From JBBQFI01 sp038237805 (GTDB taxonomy: Bacteria > Verrucomicrobiota > Verrucomicrobiia > Chthoniobacterales > UBA10450), in contig JBBRYI010000002.1 in the NCBI GenBank assembly GCA_038237805.1, forward strand, positions 186,001 to 250,000: 64,000 nucleotides of DNA. The letters run 5' to 3'. How positions within the stretch are numbered: the first letter of the stretch is position 1; each line of letters opens with the position of its first letter. A program made the translations under genes and the position numbers. Positions 8,241 to 14,939 of this stretch are shown piece by piece. The notes beneath the pieces are model-generated. The model made no database searches. It was given only the letters and a program-made list of their open reading frames with translations, and was not told the DNA's origin.

Positions 8241-8505
8241 CTAGATCCTGCTCTGGATTTGTTCTACCACGTTTGCAATTGCAGAATCCAATTCGCGAAC
8301 AGTGAGGGGTTTGAGGAGATGCTCTCGGAAGAGAGTCATCGGGCATGCCGTAACCGCTAAATAGCGATCGCCCCAAGATTGGGCCGGCGTTGTTTCAACT
8401 CTCGACATAATTCCAATCCGCTCGCATCAGGTAAACCAAGATTGATGAGCAGATCAAAGTCTTCTTGGTTGCTCAACGCGAGCGCGCCGGCTGCCGTCTT
8501 AGCAG
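8241..8505 (-). pseudogene. Response-regulator receiver domain remnant
   Basis: On the minus strand one frame reads T-A-A-G-A-L-A-L-S-N-Q-E-D-F-D-L-L-I-N-L then G-L-P-D-A-S-G-L-E-L, the middle of a CheY-like receiver. After a TAG the next frame gives F-S-G-Y-G-M-P-D-D, and a third frame gives R-E-H-L-L-K-P-L-T-V-R-E-L-D ending at a stop at 8241. The K-P pair and the order of segments fit a receiver domain split by two indels. The N-terminal acidic pocket is missing or replaced by the fragment to its right. Confidence 0.6.
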
Positions 8506-8506
8506 A

Positions 8507-8638
8507 TCAATTTTTCGCGGAAGCTTCTGCAAATGAACCGCGTCCGGCGGGAAATGTGCGGAACACCTGTCAAACTTGGCGATCTTCTGCTGCAGCTTTT
8601 TCTCTAATGGAAAACGCGCGTCGTCTGGCGATATGTTT
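8507..8638 (-). pseudogene. Possible ribosome-hibernation-factor-like fragment
   Basis: A minus-strand frame upstream of the receiver remnant reads N-I-S-P-D-D-A-R-F-P-L-E-K-K-L-Q-Q-K-I then F-P-P-D-A-V-H-L-Q. The F-P-P-D-x-V-H-L element after an E-K-K-L helix resembles sigma-54-modulation/HPF proteins. There is no proper start and the frame runs into unrelated sequence. It is part of the 7.3-8.65 kb graveyard. The identification is tentative. Confidence 0.3.
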
Positions 8639-8884
8639 TTAGTGACGATGTTCCAAGGGATCCTTATGGCTGTTTCTCCGTCTCCCAGGCTTTAAGTTCG
8701 AGAGCGCTCTAAGTTATGAGTTGGTGACTTAAGTTGCCTTCTCGAATGGGCGCGATACCGCGACATACGAATTAATGACAGCCATTGTTTCCTTTAGCGA
8801 CGATTACTAGGTGTCACCGTTGCTCCCCGGCGGCCTCGATTCCGCGAGGCTCAATATAAAACCAACAAGCTTGGAGTAACCCTC

Positions 8885-9427
8885 ATGCCAAATACCATTG
8901 ATGACTTCTTGAAACTCTTCGGTGACTCTGGCGTAGATGACCAGCAGGCTGCGCAATATCATGAACGCTTTGTTTCGACGAAGCCGGAGGACAGTCACTT
9001 CGACAACAACGCTTATCACGAAGCTGTGGCCGAACATCTCGAGACTCTTCCGGACGATCAGTTCCACGAAGCGGCGAAAAACGCCATCGCGCAAGCTCCG
9101 CCGCAGGAACGTCAGGATTTGCTCGGCACTTTGATGGGCGCTCTCGGAGGCGCCGGCGGCTTGGGTGGTGGCGGCGCGAGCGGTGGAGGGACTGGTTTGG
9201 CGGGAATCGCGAAAATGCTTGGGCTCAATTCCACCGACCCCAGTCAGATGAGCAATGACGATGCTGCGAAGGTAATGAACTACGCGCGCACCGAGCAGCC
9301 CGAATTAATGCGCCAGGGGGTTGCGGAAAAACCGTGGTTTGGAAAAGCGTTGGGCAATCCAGTCGTCCTGGGTGCGCTCACATTAGCCGCCGCGAAACTT
9401 CTCAGTAGCCGTCGCTCGAATAATTAG
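8885..9427 (+). CDS. Hypothetical protein with a Gly-rich linker
   Basis: 180 aa, ATG preceded by GGAG eight bases away (CTTGGAGTAACCCTC). The N-terminal half is acidic and helical with A-Q-Y-H-E-R-F and E-A-V-A-E-H-L-E-T-L-P-D-D-Q-F. A Gly/Ala-rich linker spans about 92-120, and the C-terminal part has the hydrophobic G-N-P-V-V-L-G-A-L-T-L-A-A-A-K-L-L before an S-S-R-R-S-N-N end. That last segment could be a single membrane helix. It is followed 37 nt later by a DUF3597 gene on the same strand, so the two may form a small operon. I do not recognise a function. Confidence 0.75.
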   Translation: MPNTIDDFLKLFGDSGVDDQQAAQYHERFVSTKPEDSHFDNNAYHEAVAEHLETLPDDQFHEAAKNAIAQAPPQERQDLLGTLMGALGGAGGLGGGGASGGGTGLAGIAKMLGLNSTDPSQMSNDDAAKVMNYARTEQPELMRQGVAEKPWFGKALGNPVVLGALTLAAAKLLSSRRSNN

Positions 9428-9464
9428 ATCTCAGACAGTTAGAAACAAAAACAGAAAGAAAATT

Positions 9465-9938
9465 ATGGGCCTATTCAATACTTTGATGTCAAAAATCTTC
9501 AGTCACCCCTCCGCTTCCGCACAAACCGCCAGCACTCAGCCGGCCGCGACCGGCACCGGCCAATCGGCAGCCGGGGTGGCGGTGGGCGCACAAGCTCCAA
9601 CCTCGATGCCATCTGCTTCAGCAACAGCAGGCGCCGGAGCACAGCCTTCTTCGGCTGGAGCAACTGCACCGGCAACGCAGGTCGATGTCGCTGCCGTCCT
9701 GAACGCGATGGCTGCGAAAAATTCTGAGAAGCTCGATTGGAAACATTCCATTGTCGATTTGTTGAAACTGGTCGGTATGGACAGCAGTCTCTCCGCGCGC
9801 AAAGAACTGGCCACGGACCTTCACTACAGCGGCGATCAGAACGATTCCGCCTCCATGAACATCTGGCTGCACAAAGAAGTGCTGAAGAAACTCTCGGAAA
9901 ACGGCGGGAAAGTTCCGGCAGAGTTACTCAACAAGTAG
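9465..9938 (+). CDS. DUF3597 domain protein
   Basis: 157 aa. The N-terminal 75 residues are low-complexity Ala/Thr/Ser/Gln-rich after an MGLFNTLMSKIF start; the C-terminal 80 residues match DUF3597: L-D-W-K-H-S-I-V-D-L-L-K-L, M-D-S-S-L-S-A-R-K-E-L-A, and M-N-I-W-L-H-K-E-V near the end. The family is common in proteobacteria and soil bacteria, and its role is unknown. The disordered N-terminus and small globular domain suggest a cytosolic or envelope-associated small protein. It probably shares a transcript with the gene upstream. A hairpin 48 nt past the stop (9986-10008) could end transcription. Confidence 0.85.
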   Translation: MGLFNTLMSKIFSHPSASAQTASTQPAATGTGQSAAGVAVGAQAPTSMPSASATAGAGAQPSSAGATAPATQVDVAAVLNAMAAKNSEKLDWKHSIVDLLKLVGMDSSLSARKELATDLHYSGDQNDSASMNIWLHKEVLKKLSENGGKVPAELLNK

Positions 9939-9985
9939 AGTTGACGACCGAAGCCGTCTACGATGCATGATCGTGCGATTCAGAA

Positions 9986-10008
9986 CTTGACCGCCTGAAG
10001 CGGTCAAG
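9986..10008. terminator. Hairpin CTTGACCGC-ctgaa-GCGGTCAAG
   Basis: Nine-base-pair perfect stem with a five-base loop downstream of the DUF3597 gene, with no T tract. The same stem with loop TTTAA recurs at 13711-13733, and a compensatory variant occurs at 12410-12432. Whether it terminates transcription or belongs to a repeat family is open. Confidence 0.5.
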
Positions 10009-10115
10009 CCTTGGCGGATCTATTGATGGGTGGTTGGGGAAGTTTGATTCGGGCGCACTAACGCTCCAGCAGTCGGAAGAATTTTTGCCATCGACATCCT
10101 GCATTCCGGTTAGGG

Positions 10116-10295
10116 ATGCTTGCCTCAATGTCCAAGACGCTTCTCTATTCGTTAGCCGCGATCGCCGACTTCGCCATCGCCATCTTCGCCTATCGCAGCG
10201 GACGAATTGTCATCCCGATCGTCCTCGTTTTCGCCGGTATCTGTTTCACCATGGCCGCCATCGGCTCGGCGCGAGGCAGCGGCGGCCCGAAATAG
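10116..10295 (+). CDS. Small two-helix membrane protein
   Basis: 59 aa, below the usual ORF size cut. It starts at 10116, with an in-frame ATG at 10128 as alternative. Residues about 8-26 (Y-S-L-A-A-I-A-D-F-A-I-A-I-F-A-Y) and 31-49 (I-V-I-P-I-V-L-V-F-A-G-I-C-F-T-M) form two hydrophobic helices joined by R-S-G-R, and the tail is G-S-A-R-G-S-G-G-P-K. The charge pattern places the short loop in the cytosol. It lies 73 nt upstream of the ABC-F gene on the same strand. I do not recognise the family. The amphipathic layout and clean stop make it a credible small gene. Confidence 0.55.
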   Translation: MLASMSKTLLYSLAAIADFAIAIFAYRSGRIVIPIVLVFAGICFTMAAIGSARGSGGPK

Positions 10296-10368
10296 AGAAT
10301 CGAAAAAACGCCTCTGCCGCGCGCTAGCCTTGCGGAGGCACGTTGCGCGCCCGACGTTCCACGTTCCC

Positions 10369-12264
10369 ATGGCAGAGACGTCAGCCGCAGTCATCGCGAG
10401 CGCGAACAATCTCTCCGTCAAATACGGCACACAGGTTGTTCTCGACGGCGCGACGATTGCCTTCAACGAGGGCGAACACATAGGCCTCGTCGGCCGCAAC
10501 GGCTCGGGCAAATCGACATTTCTCCAGATCGCGTCCGGCGCGGCCCAACCTGATTCCGGTGAATTCAGTTGCCGGCGCGATCTCGTCACCGGCTACATGC
10601 CGCAAATTTCCGGCTTGGACGATGCCGCCACGGTCCATGCGAACATTCTCAGCGGCGCGCAGCGGATTCTCGACCTCATCAGCGAATACGAACGCGTCCC
10701 GGGCGACAGCCCGCTCAGCGCCACGCTCCTCGACCAAATCGGCGAGGCCGACGGTTGGAATTTGGAACATCGGATCAAGTCGCTCATCACGAATCTGCAC
10801 GCGCCGGAATCCGATCGCGTCGTGGGCACGCTTTCCGGTGGAGAAAAACGCCGCGTCGCGCTTTGCCGGGCGTTGCTCGCGCGTCCCGATTTTCTGATTC
10901 TCGACGAACCGACCAACCATCTCGATACCGGCTCGATCGAATGGCTTGAGGATTTTCTCGCGCGTTATGCTGGCACCTGTTTGTTCGTCACGCACGATCG
11001 CTATTTTCTCGATCGGGTGGCGACGCGGATCGTCGAGCTGTCGCGCGGCCAGTTCACCAGCTACGACGGCAACTACACGGATTACCTGCTCGCGCGCGTG
11101 CAGCGACAAGCCGTGGAGGAAATGCAGGAACGTAAACGGCAGAAGTTTTTGAAACGCGAACTGCAATGGGTGCGCCGCGCGCCGCGTGCGCGCCGGACGA
11201 AATCGGTCGACCGCGTGGAACGTTATTTCGAGATGGCCGCGCAGGAAGCGCCGGAGGCCGAGCTCGACGTCGAGTTGATTATCCCCACGCCGCCGAAGCT
11301 CGCGAATCGCATCATCGAATTGACCGACGTGAGCGTGGAGCTGGGCGGCCGGACCCTCTTTCAGCACGTGAATCTCAATCTCACGGCCGGTGAACGCCTC
11401 GGTGTTGTCGGCCGCAACGGACTCGGCAAATCTTCACTCCTGAAAGTCATTCTGCAGGAACTGCCCGCCGCCAGCGGCGTCGTGGAGCTCGGCACGCGGA
11501 CCCAGATCAATTACGTCGATCAAAACCGGCTCTTGCTCGACGACGAGAAAACGGTTTGGGAAGAAGTCGGCAGCGGCGGAGAAAATGTCAGGCTCGGCGA
11601 GCAAAGCATCACGTTGCGCGTTTATCTGCGGCGATTCCTTTTCAGCGAAGACCGCATCAACACGAAGATATCGCAGCTCAGCGGCGGCGAACGCAGCCGC
11701 GTGCTGCTCGCAAAAATTCTGAAACGCGGCGGCAACGTCTTGATGCTCGACGAACCGACGAACGATCTCGATCTCGGAACATTGCGCTTGATCGAGGAAG
11801 CGCTCGTCGCTTTCGGCGGCTGCGTCATCGTGGTCAGTCACGATCGCTATTTCCTGAATCGCGTTTGCACCTCGATCCTCGCTTTCGAAGGCGAAGGCCG
11901 CGTGGCTTATAGCGCCGGGAACTACGATTACTACCTGGAAAAACGCGGCACACTCGGCCCGGCTCCCGATGCAAACCCCGCGCCGCCCGGCGTCGCCGCC
12001 GAACCAAAGAAAAGCAAAGAAAAACCGCGCAAGCTCAAGTGGAAAGAAGAGCGTGAATGGGAGTCGATGGAAGCGAATATCCTCTCCGCGGAAAACGAGG
12101 TATCAGATTTGGAAGCCACATTTGCCGCGCCGGATTTTTATGCGAAACCGCGCGCAGCGATTTTGGATTTGGAGACTCAATTGAAGACGGCACGAGACAA
12201 AGTCGCGCATCTCTACGCCCGCTGGCACGAACTCGAGCTTATCCAGAGCGTCCCGTCTCCCTAG
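10369..12264 (+). CDS. ABC-F family ATPase, Uup-like
   Basis: 631 aa from the ATG at 10369; an upstream extension in the frame has no family character. It carries two ABC domains and no membrane segment, as in ABC-F proteins that act on ribosomes. First domain: Walker A GRNGSGKS at 42-49, signature LSGGEK at 155-160, Walker B LILDEPTNHLD at 176-186. The second Walker A GRNGLGKS is at 348-355, with a second signature LSGGERSR and LMLDEPTNDLD. The C-terminal about 80 residues form the charged coiled coil (ABC_tran_CTD type) found in Uup. That C-terminal part is repeated downstream at 12453-12794 and, decayed, at 13761-14064. The specific role (Uup-like DNA/ribosome function) is inferred. Confidence 0.92.
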   Translation: MAETSAAVIASANNLSVKYGTQVVLDGATIAFNEGEHIGLVGRNGSGKSTFLQIASGAAQPDSGEFSCRRDLVTGYMPQISGLDDAATVHANILSGAQRILDLISEYERVPGDSPLSATLLDQIGEADGWNLEHRIKSLITNLHAPESDRVVGTLSGGEKRRVALCRALLARPDFLILDEPTNHLDTGSIEWLEDFLARYAGTCLFVTHDRYFLDRVATRIVELSRGQFTSYDGNYTDYLLARVQRQAVEEMQERKRQKFLKRELQWVRRAPRARRTKSVDRVERYFEMAAQEAPEAELDVELIIPTPPKLANRIIELTDVSVELGGRTLFQHVNLNLTAGERLGVVGRNGLGKSSLLKVILQELPAASGVVELGTRTQINYVDQNRLLLDDEKTVWEEVGSGGENVRLGEQSITLRVYLRRFLFSEDRINTKISQLSGGERSRVLLAKILKRGGNVLMLDEPTNDLDLGTLRLIEEALVAFGGCVIVVSHDRYFLNRVCTSILAFEGEGRVAYSAGNYDYYLEKRGTLGPAPDANPAPPGVAAEPKKSKEKPRKLKWKEEREWESMEANILSAENEVSDLEATFAAPDFYAKPRAAILDLETQLKTARDKVAHLYARWHELELIQSVPSP

Positions 12265-12301
12265 ATAACTTTCAAACGACCGGCCCAGGCAAACATCATG
12301 T

Positions 12302-12320
12302 ATCGTAAGCCGCTTACGAT
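12302..12320. repeat. Palindrome ATCGTAAG-ccg-CTTACGAT
   Basis: Eight-base arms with a three-base loop, 38 nt after the ABC-F stop. It could be a weak terminator hairpin or an operator; there is no T run. Confidence 0.4.
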
Positions 12321-12409
12321 GCATCGCAGAACGTCGCCCGTTTTACACGTAACCGATCTAATCTATGAGTTTAGAGCGCCTGCTTTTCTGTCGATAAGGC
12401 TGCTTCAGA

Positions 12410-12432
12410 CTCGACTGGTTTAACCAGTCGAG
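12410..12432. repeat. Hairpin CTCGACTGG-tttaa-CCAGTCGAG
   Basis: Perfect nine-base stem, extendable by one pair, with loop TTTAA, followed by TTTATGG. It has the same geometry as 13711-13733 (followed by TTTATCG), with stem bases changed in compensating pairs, and it stands just before the second copy of the ABC-F C-terminal domain. Confidence 0.55.
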
Positions 12433-12452
12433 TTTATGGCGCCTCGATCTTT

Positions 12453-12794
12453 ATGGCTGCAGTGGGCACCTCCCGTCGTCCCGAAAAAAGCAAAGGGAAA
12501 CCGCGCAAGCTCAAATGGAAAGAAGAGCGCGAATGGGAATCAATGGAGGCGAACATTCTCGCCGCGGAAAACGAAGTGTCGGCTTTGGAAGCCACATTTG
12601 CCGCGCCGGATTTTTATGCGAAACCGCGCACGGAGATTTTCGATTTGGAGACTCAATTGAAAGCGGCGCGAGGCAAAGTCGCGCACCTCTACGCGCGCTG
12701 GCACGAACTCGAGCTTATCCAGAACGTCCCGTCTCCCTCTCCCACATCCGACATCAGAATCGCCACATCTGGTCAAGCTCAGATAGATTCGTAA
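12453..12794 (+). CDS. Free-standing copy of the ABC-F C-terminal coiled-coil domain
   Basis: 113 aa. From about 12480 to 12740 the DNA is nearly identical to the end of the ABC-F gene (12005-12260): the protein shares K-P-R-K-L-K-W-K-E-E-R-E-W-E-S-M-E, then A-P-D-F-Y-A-K-P-R and L-Y-A-R-W-H-E-L-E-L-I-Q. The ATP-binding domains are missing. The reading frame is intact and ends with a unique S-P-T-S-D-I-R-I tail. The start has no ribosome-binding site, so expression is doubtful. The copy could be a fossil of a tandem duplication, or the result of an element that inserted at the 3' end of the ABC-F gene and rebuilt it. Confidence 0.6.
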   Translation: MAAVGTSRRPEKSKGKPRKLKWKEEREWESMEANILAAENEVSALEATFAAPDFYAKPRTEIFDLETQLKAARGKVAHLYARWHELELIQNVPSPSPTSDIRIATSGQAQIDS

Positions 12795-12828
12795 TGACAA
12801 TCCACGCCTGTCTCGGTATCTTTACGGC

Positions 12829-13011
12829 ATGCCTGCGACTAAATATCGGCCAATTGCCGACGTGCAGCGAAATGGAACTGTGTCGAAGACGGCGATTAGA
12901 GAAGCAGTTCGCAAAATTGCAAGGTTAAGACGGACGGATCGCACGAAATATGACGCGAAGATTCGCTCCGGGTCCGGAAAGCATATTCAATTAGTCGTTA
13001 AACACGGCTGA
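12829..13011 (+). CDS. Small basic protein, first gene of a two-gene cassette
   Basis: 60 aa. Strongly basic with a helical centre (V-S-K-T-A-I-R-E-A-V-R-K-I-A-R-L-R-R) and a strand-rich end (H-I-Q-L-V-V-K-H-G). There is no recognised domain. It ends six bases before the next gene at 13018, so the two are almost certainly co-transcribed and probably work together. The size and charge would fit a nucleic-acid-binding or inhibitor partner, which is inference only. The pair lies between the second and third copies of the ABC-F C-terminal domain. Confidence 0.55.
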   Translation: MPATKYRPIADVQRNGTVSKTAIREAVRKIARLRRTDRTKYDAKIRSGSGKHIQLVVKHG

Positions 13012-13017
13012 GCCAGA

Positions 13018-13632
13018 ATGCCAGCGTCCCCCAGCGCTAGCGTGTTCATCAACTGTCCGTTTGATTTTAAGTACCAACCGCTCTTCGAAGCGATAGTATT
13101 TTGTGTAGCCGCTTGCGGCTTTGTACCGCGATGCACATTGGAACTAACCGATGCCGGTGATGTTCGGATCGAAAATATCTACCGCTTAATCGCCCAATGT
13201 AACCAGAGCATTCACGACATTTCTCGAACAGAAGTCGAGGACCAGCCTTATCAGTTACCTCGGTTCAACATGCCATTAGAACTGGGCATTTTTCTCGGTG
13301 CGAAACGGTTTGGCGGCCGCTCATCGCGTAAACGCTGCCTCATCATGGATCGAGCGCCATATCGGTACAAACGTTTTATTTCCGATATCGGAGGCCAGGA
13401 TATTAAATCGCACGACAGAAAACCGGCCACGGCAATTCGGCATGTTCGCGACTGGCTGCAATCTGCGCCTGGTAAAGCTGCGATTCCAGGCGGCGCGATG
13501 ATTTGGAAAAAATACCAGCGATTTCGCCGAGAGTTACCCGTGATTGCGGAGGAAGCCGAACTCGACCCGACGCAACTAACGTTTATTGACTACGTTCAAC
13601 TGGTGCTCAATTGGTTAAGGGAGCATCGGTAA
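13018..13632 (+). CDS. NCPFD-type protein, possible nucleoside-deoxyribosyltransferase/TIR-like fold
   Basis: 204 aa. It starts with a strand V-F-I-N-C-P-F-D followed by Y-Q-P-L-F-E-A-I-V-F, then I-H-D-I-S-R, then F-N-M-P-L-E-L-G-I-F-L-G-A. This order (strand-P-F-D, D-I/L-S, P-x-x-x-E-L-G-x-x-x-G) matches the core of the nucleoside 2-deoxyribosyltransferase/TIR-like Rossmannoid group, in which the glutamate of the E-L-G helix is often catalytic. The C-terminal half (G-G-Q-D-I, W-L-R-E-H-R) is specific to this subfamily. I remember similar unannotated proteins from other soil bacteria. A nucleotide-cleaving or sensing role in defence is speculation. Its partner is the 60-aa gene 6 nt upstream. 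Confidence 0.6.
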   Translation: MPASPSASVFINCPFDFKYQPLFEAIVFCVAACGFVPRCTLELTDAGDVRIENIYRLIAQCNQSIHDISRTEVEDQPYQLPRFNMPLELGIFLGAKRFGGRSSRKRCLIMDRAPYRYKRFISDIGGQDIKSHDRKPATAIRHVRDWLQSAPGKAAIPGGAMIWKKYQRFRRELPVIAEEAELDPTQLTFIDYVQLVLNWLREHR

Positions 13633-13710
13633 GATCGCGACGGAATTCGACCAAACCTCCCACGATGGAAGTCGGCGCCGATCTTTGGATACGGCTAAGC
13701 ATTTCTAGAT

Positions 13711-13733
13711 CTTGACCGCTTTAAGCGGTCAAG
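13711..13733. repeat. Hairpin CTTGACCGC-tttaa-GCGGTCAAG
   Basis: Nine-base perfect stem with loop TTTAA, followed by TTTATCG. The stem is identical to that at 9986-10008. It stands directly before the third, decayed copy of the ABC-F C-terminal domain. Confidence 0.55.
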
Positions 13734-13760
13734 TTTATCGGACGCGGTTGCGTGCTCATC

Positions 13761-14064
13761 GCTCGCGGCGGAAAACGAAGTATCGGATTTGGAAGCCACG
13801 TTTGCCGCGCAGGATTTTTAAGCGAAACCCCGCGCGGAGATTTTCGGATGGAGCGAAGGGGATGAGGTGCGAACCGCACGTGTGTTTAGTGTCCGGTGGG
13901 TTGGGACCACGACCCGGGCGGAGTGTTTAACGGTCGAGCGACGCGGGAGCAATCCGAGATACATTTGGAAACTCAATTGAAAACGGTGCGCGACAAAGTC
14001 CCGCATCTCTAAGCACGCTGGCACGAACTCGAGCTTATATACAGAGCGTCACGTCTTCCTAGAT
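13761..14064 (+). pseudogene. Third, decayed copy of the ABC-F C-terminal domain, interrupted by about 114 bp
   Basis: 13761-13848 and 13963-14064 match 12085-12264 of the ABC-F gene, including the stretches coding for V-S-D-L-E-A-T-F-A-A and H-E-L-E-L-I. In-frame stops (TTT TAA near 13818, TCT AAG near 14010) show it is dead. The two halves are separated by about 114 bp (roughly 13849-13962) of unrelated sequence with no obvious terminal repeats. The copy lacks the first 80 bp present in the second copy. Confidence 0.65.
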
Positions 14065-14145
14065 GACGCCTCGTCTGACCTCCGACATTGGATCTCTGAC
14101 TTGTGGCTCAATGCCCTAACGACCGCTGCAAATTTCAGGGGAGTT

Positions 14146-14167
14146 GATGTTCGAATTCTGGAACATC
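14146..14167. promoter_or_regulatory. Candidate operator GATGTTC-N8-GAACATC
   Basis: Perfect seven-base inverted repeat with an eight-base spacer, 50 nt before the XRE regulator at 14218. Position and symmetry fit a C-protein-type or LexA-type operator controlling the methyltransferase operon. No promoter boxes were assigned with confidence. Confidence 0.4.
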
Positions 14168-14217
14168 TTGACTCATCGTCCATAGACTGATCGTCCAAGA
14201 CCCCGTGAGTATCCGGA

Positions 14218-14448
14218 ATGCAAGCACATCTGCCGCGCGCGTTGCGCGCGTTTGGGCTGAATGTCCGGAAGAGACGCGAAGCCAGTGGGCTCACTCAGGA
14301 ACGAGCCGGCGAAAAAGCGAGTCTTGATCCGACCTACATCAGCGGAATCGAACGCGGTGTTCGCAATCCAAGTCTGCTTAGCATCTGCCGCCTGGCCAAG
14401 GCGCTTGGAGTTAGCGTCTCCGAACTCGTGGAAGGAGTTCGCGAGTGA
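14218..14448 (+). CDS. XRE-family regulator, restriction-modification controller type
   Basis: 76 aa, essentially one helix-turn-helix: L-N-V-R-K-R-R-E-A-S-G-L-T-Q-E then Y-I-S-G-I-E-R-G-V-R-N-P-S-L and L-A-K-A-L-G-V-S-V-S-E-L. The size and sequence are those of small XRE/C-protein regulators found upstream of methyltransferase genes. Its stop overlaps the GTG of the following dcm fragment by four bases, so the two were a unit. A symmetrical site at 14146-14167 lies in the presumed promoter. With the methyltransferase truncated, the regulator may be an orphan. Confidence 0.85.
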   Translation: MQAHLPRALRAFGLNVRKRREASGLTQERAGEKASLDPTYISGIERGVRNPSLLSICRLAKALGVSVSELVEGVRE

Positions 14449-14939
14449 AAAAAACGGCGAGGAAGTCGCTCACCTTCATCGACCTCTTTTGCGGATGTGG
14501 CGGCTTGTCGCTCGGATTCAAGCGGGCGGGTTTCCGGTGTCTGGCGGCGATCGACTTCGACGCGGAAGCGACGGTGACATTCCGCGCCAACTTTCCGAAT
14601 GTGCCGCAGGTTTTGCAGCAGGATCTGACACAATTCACGCCTAACGAATTAGAGAAAATTCTCGGTCCGGTCGATGTGGACGTGATCGCCGGTGGGCCGC
14701 CATGCCAGGGCTTCTCAACCGCGCGGCGACGCGACGGCGCGAATCACGGAGTGCTTCGCTTCATAAAGGATGATCGCCGCCAGCTCTACCGCGAGTTTTT
14801 AAAGTACGTCGGACATTTTAAGCCCCGCATTTTCGTGATGGAGAACGTCCTTGGTCTCCAGTCCGCAGCTGGTGGCAAGTAGTTCACACGCGTGCAACAG
14901 GAGGCACGTCACTCGTTTCAAGGAGCATTACGACAATAA
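14445..14939 (+). pseudogene. DNA (cytosine-5) methyltransferase, truncated after motif VI
   Basis: The open part is 145 aa, against roughly 350-400 in the family. Present are motif I (F-I-D-L-F-C-G-C-G-G-L-S, 11-22), motif IV G-G-P-P-C-Q-G-F-S at 83-91 with the catalytic C87, and motif VI E-N-V at 133-135. A TAG at 14880 replaces the codon after G-G-K; beyond it the same frame continues family-like (F-T-R-V-Q-Q-E-A-R-H-S) and is lost near 14915 at the end of the oppositely oriented helicase gene. Motifs VIII-X and the target-recognition domain are absent, so the enzyme cannot be active. A vsr gene 4.2 kb downstream is probably its former partner. Confidence 0.85.

Noticed and set aside
10207..10368. 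Upstream extension of the ABC-F gene to a start at 10207
   Set aside because: The added residues are Arg/Ser-rich and overlap the small membrane gene; the family N-terminus begins at 10369.
12302..12320. Palindrome considered as an attachment site core
   Set aside because: No second copy of the sequence is found in the window, and no integrase is present.
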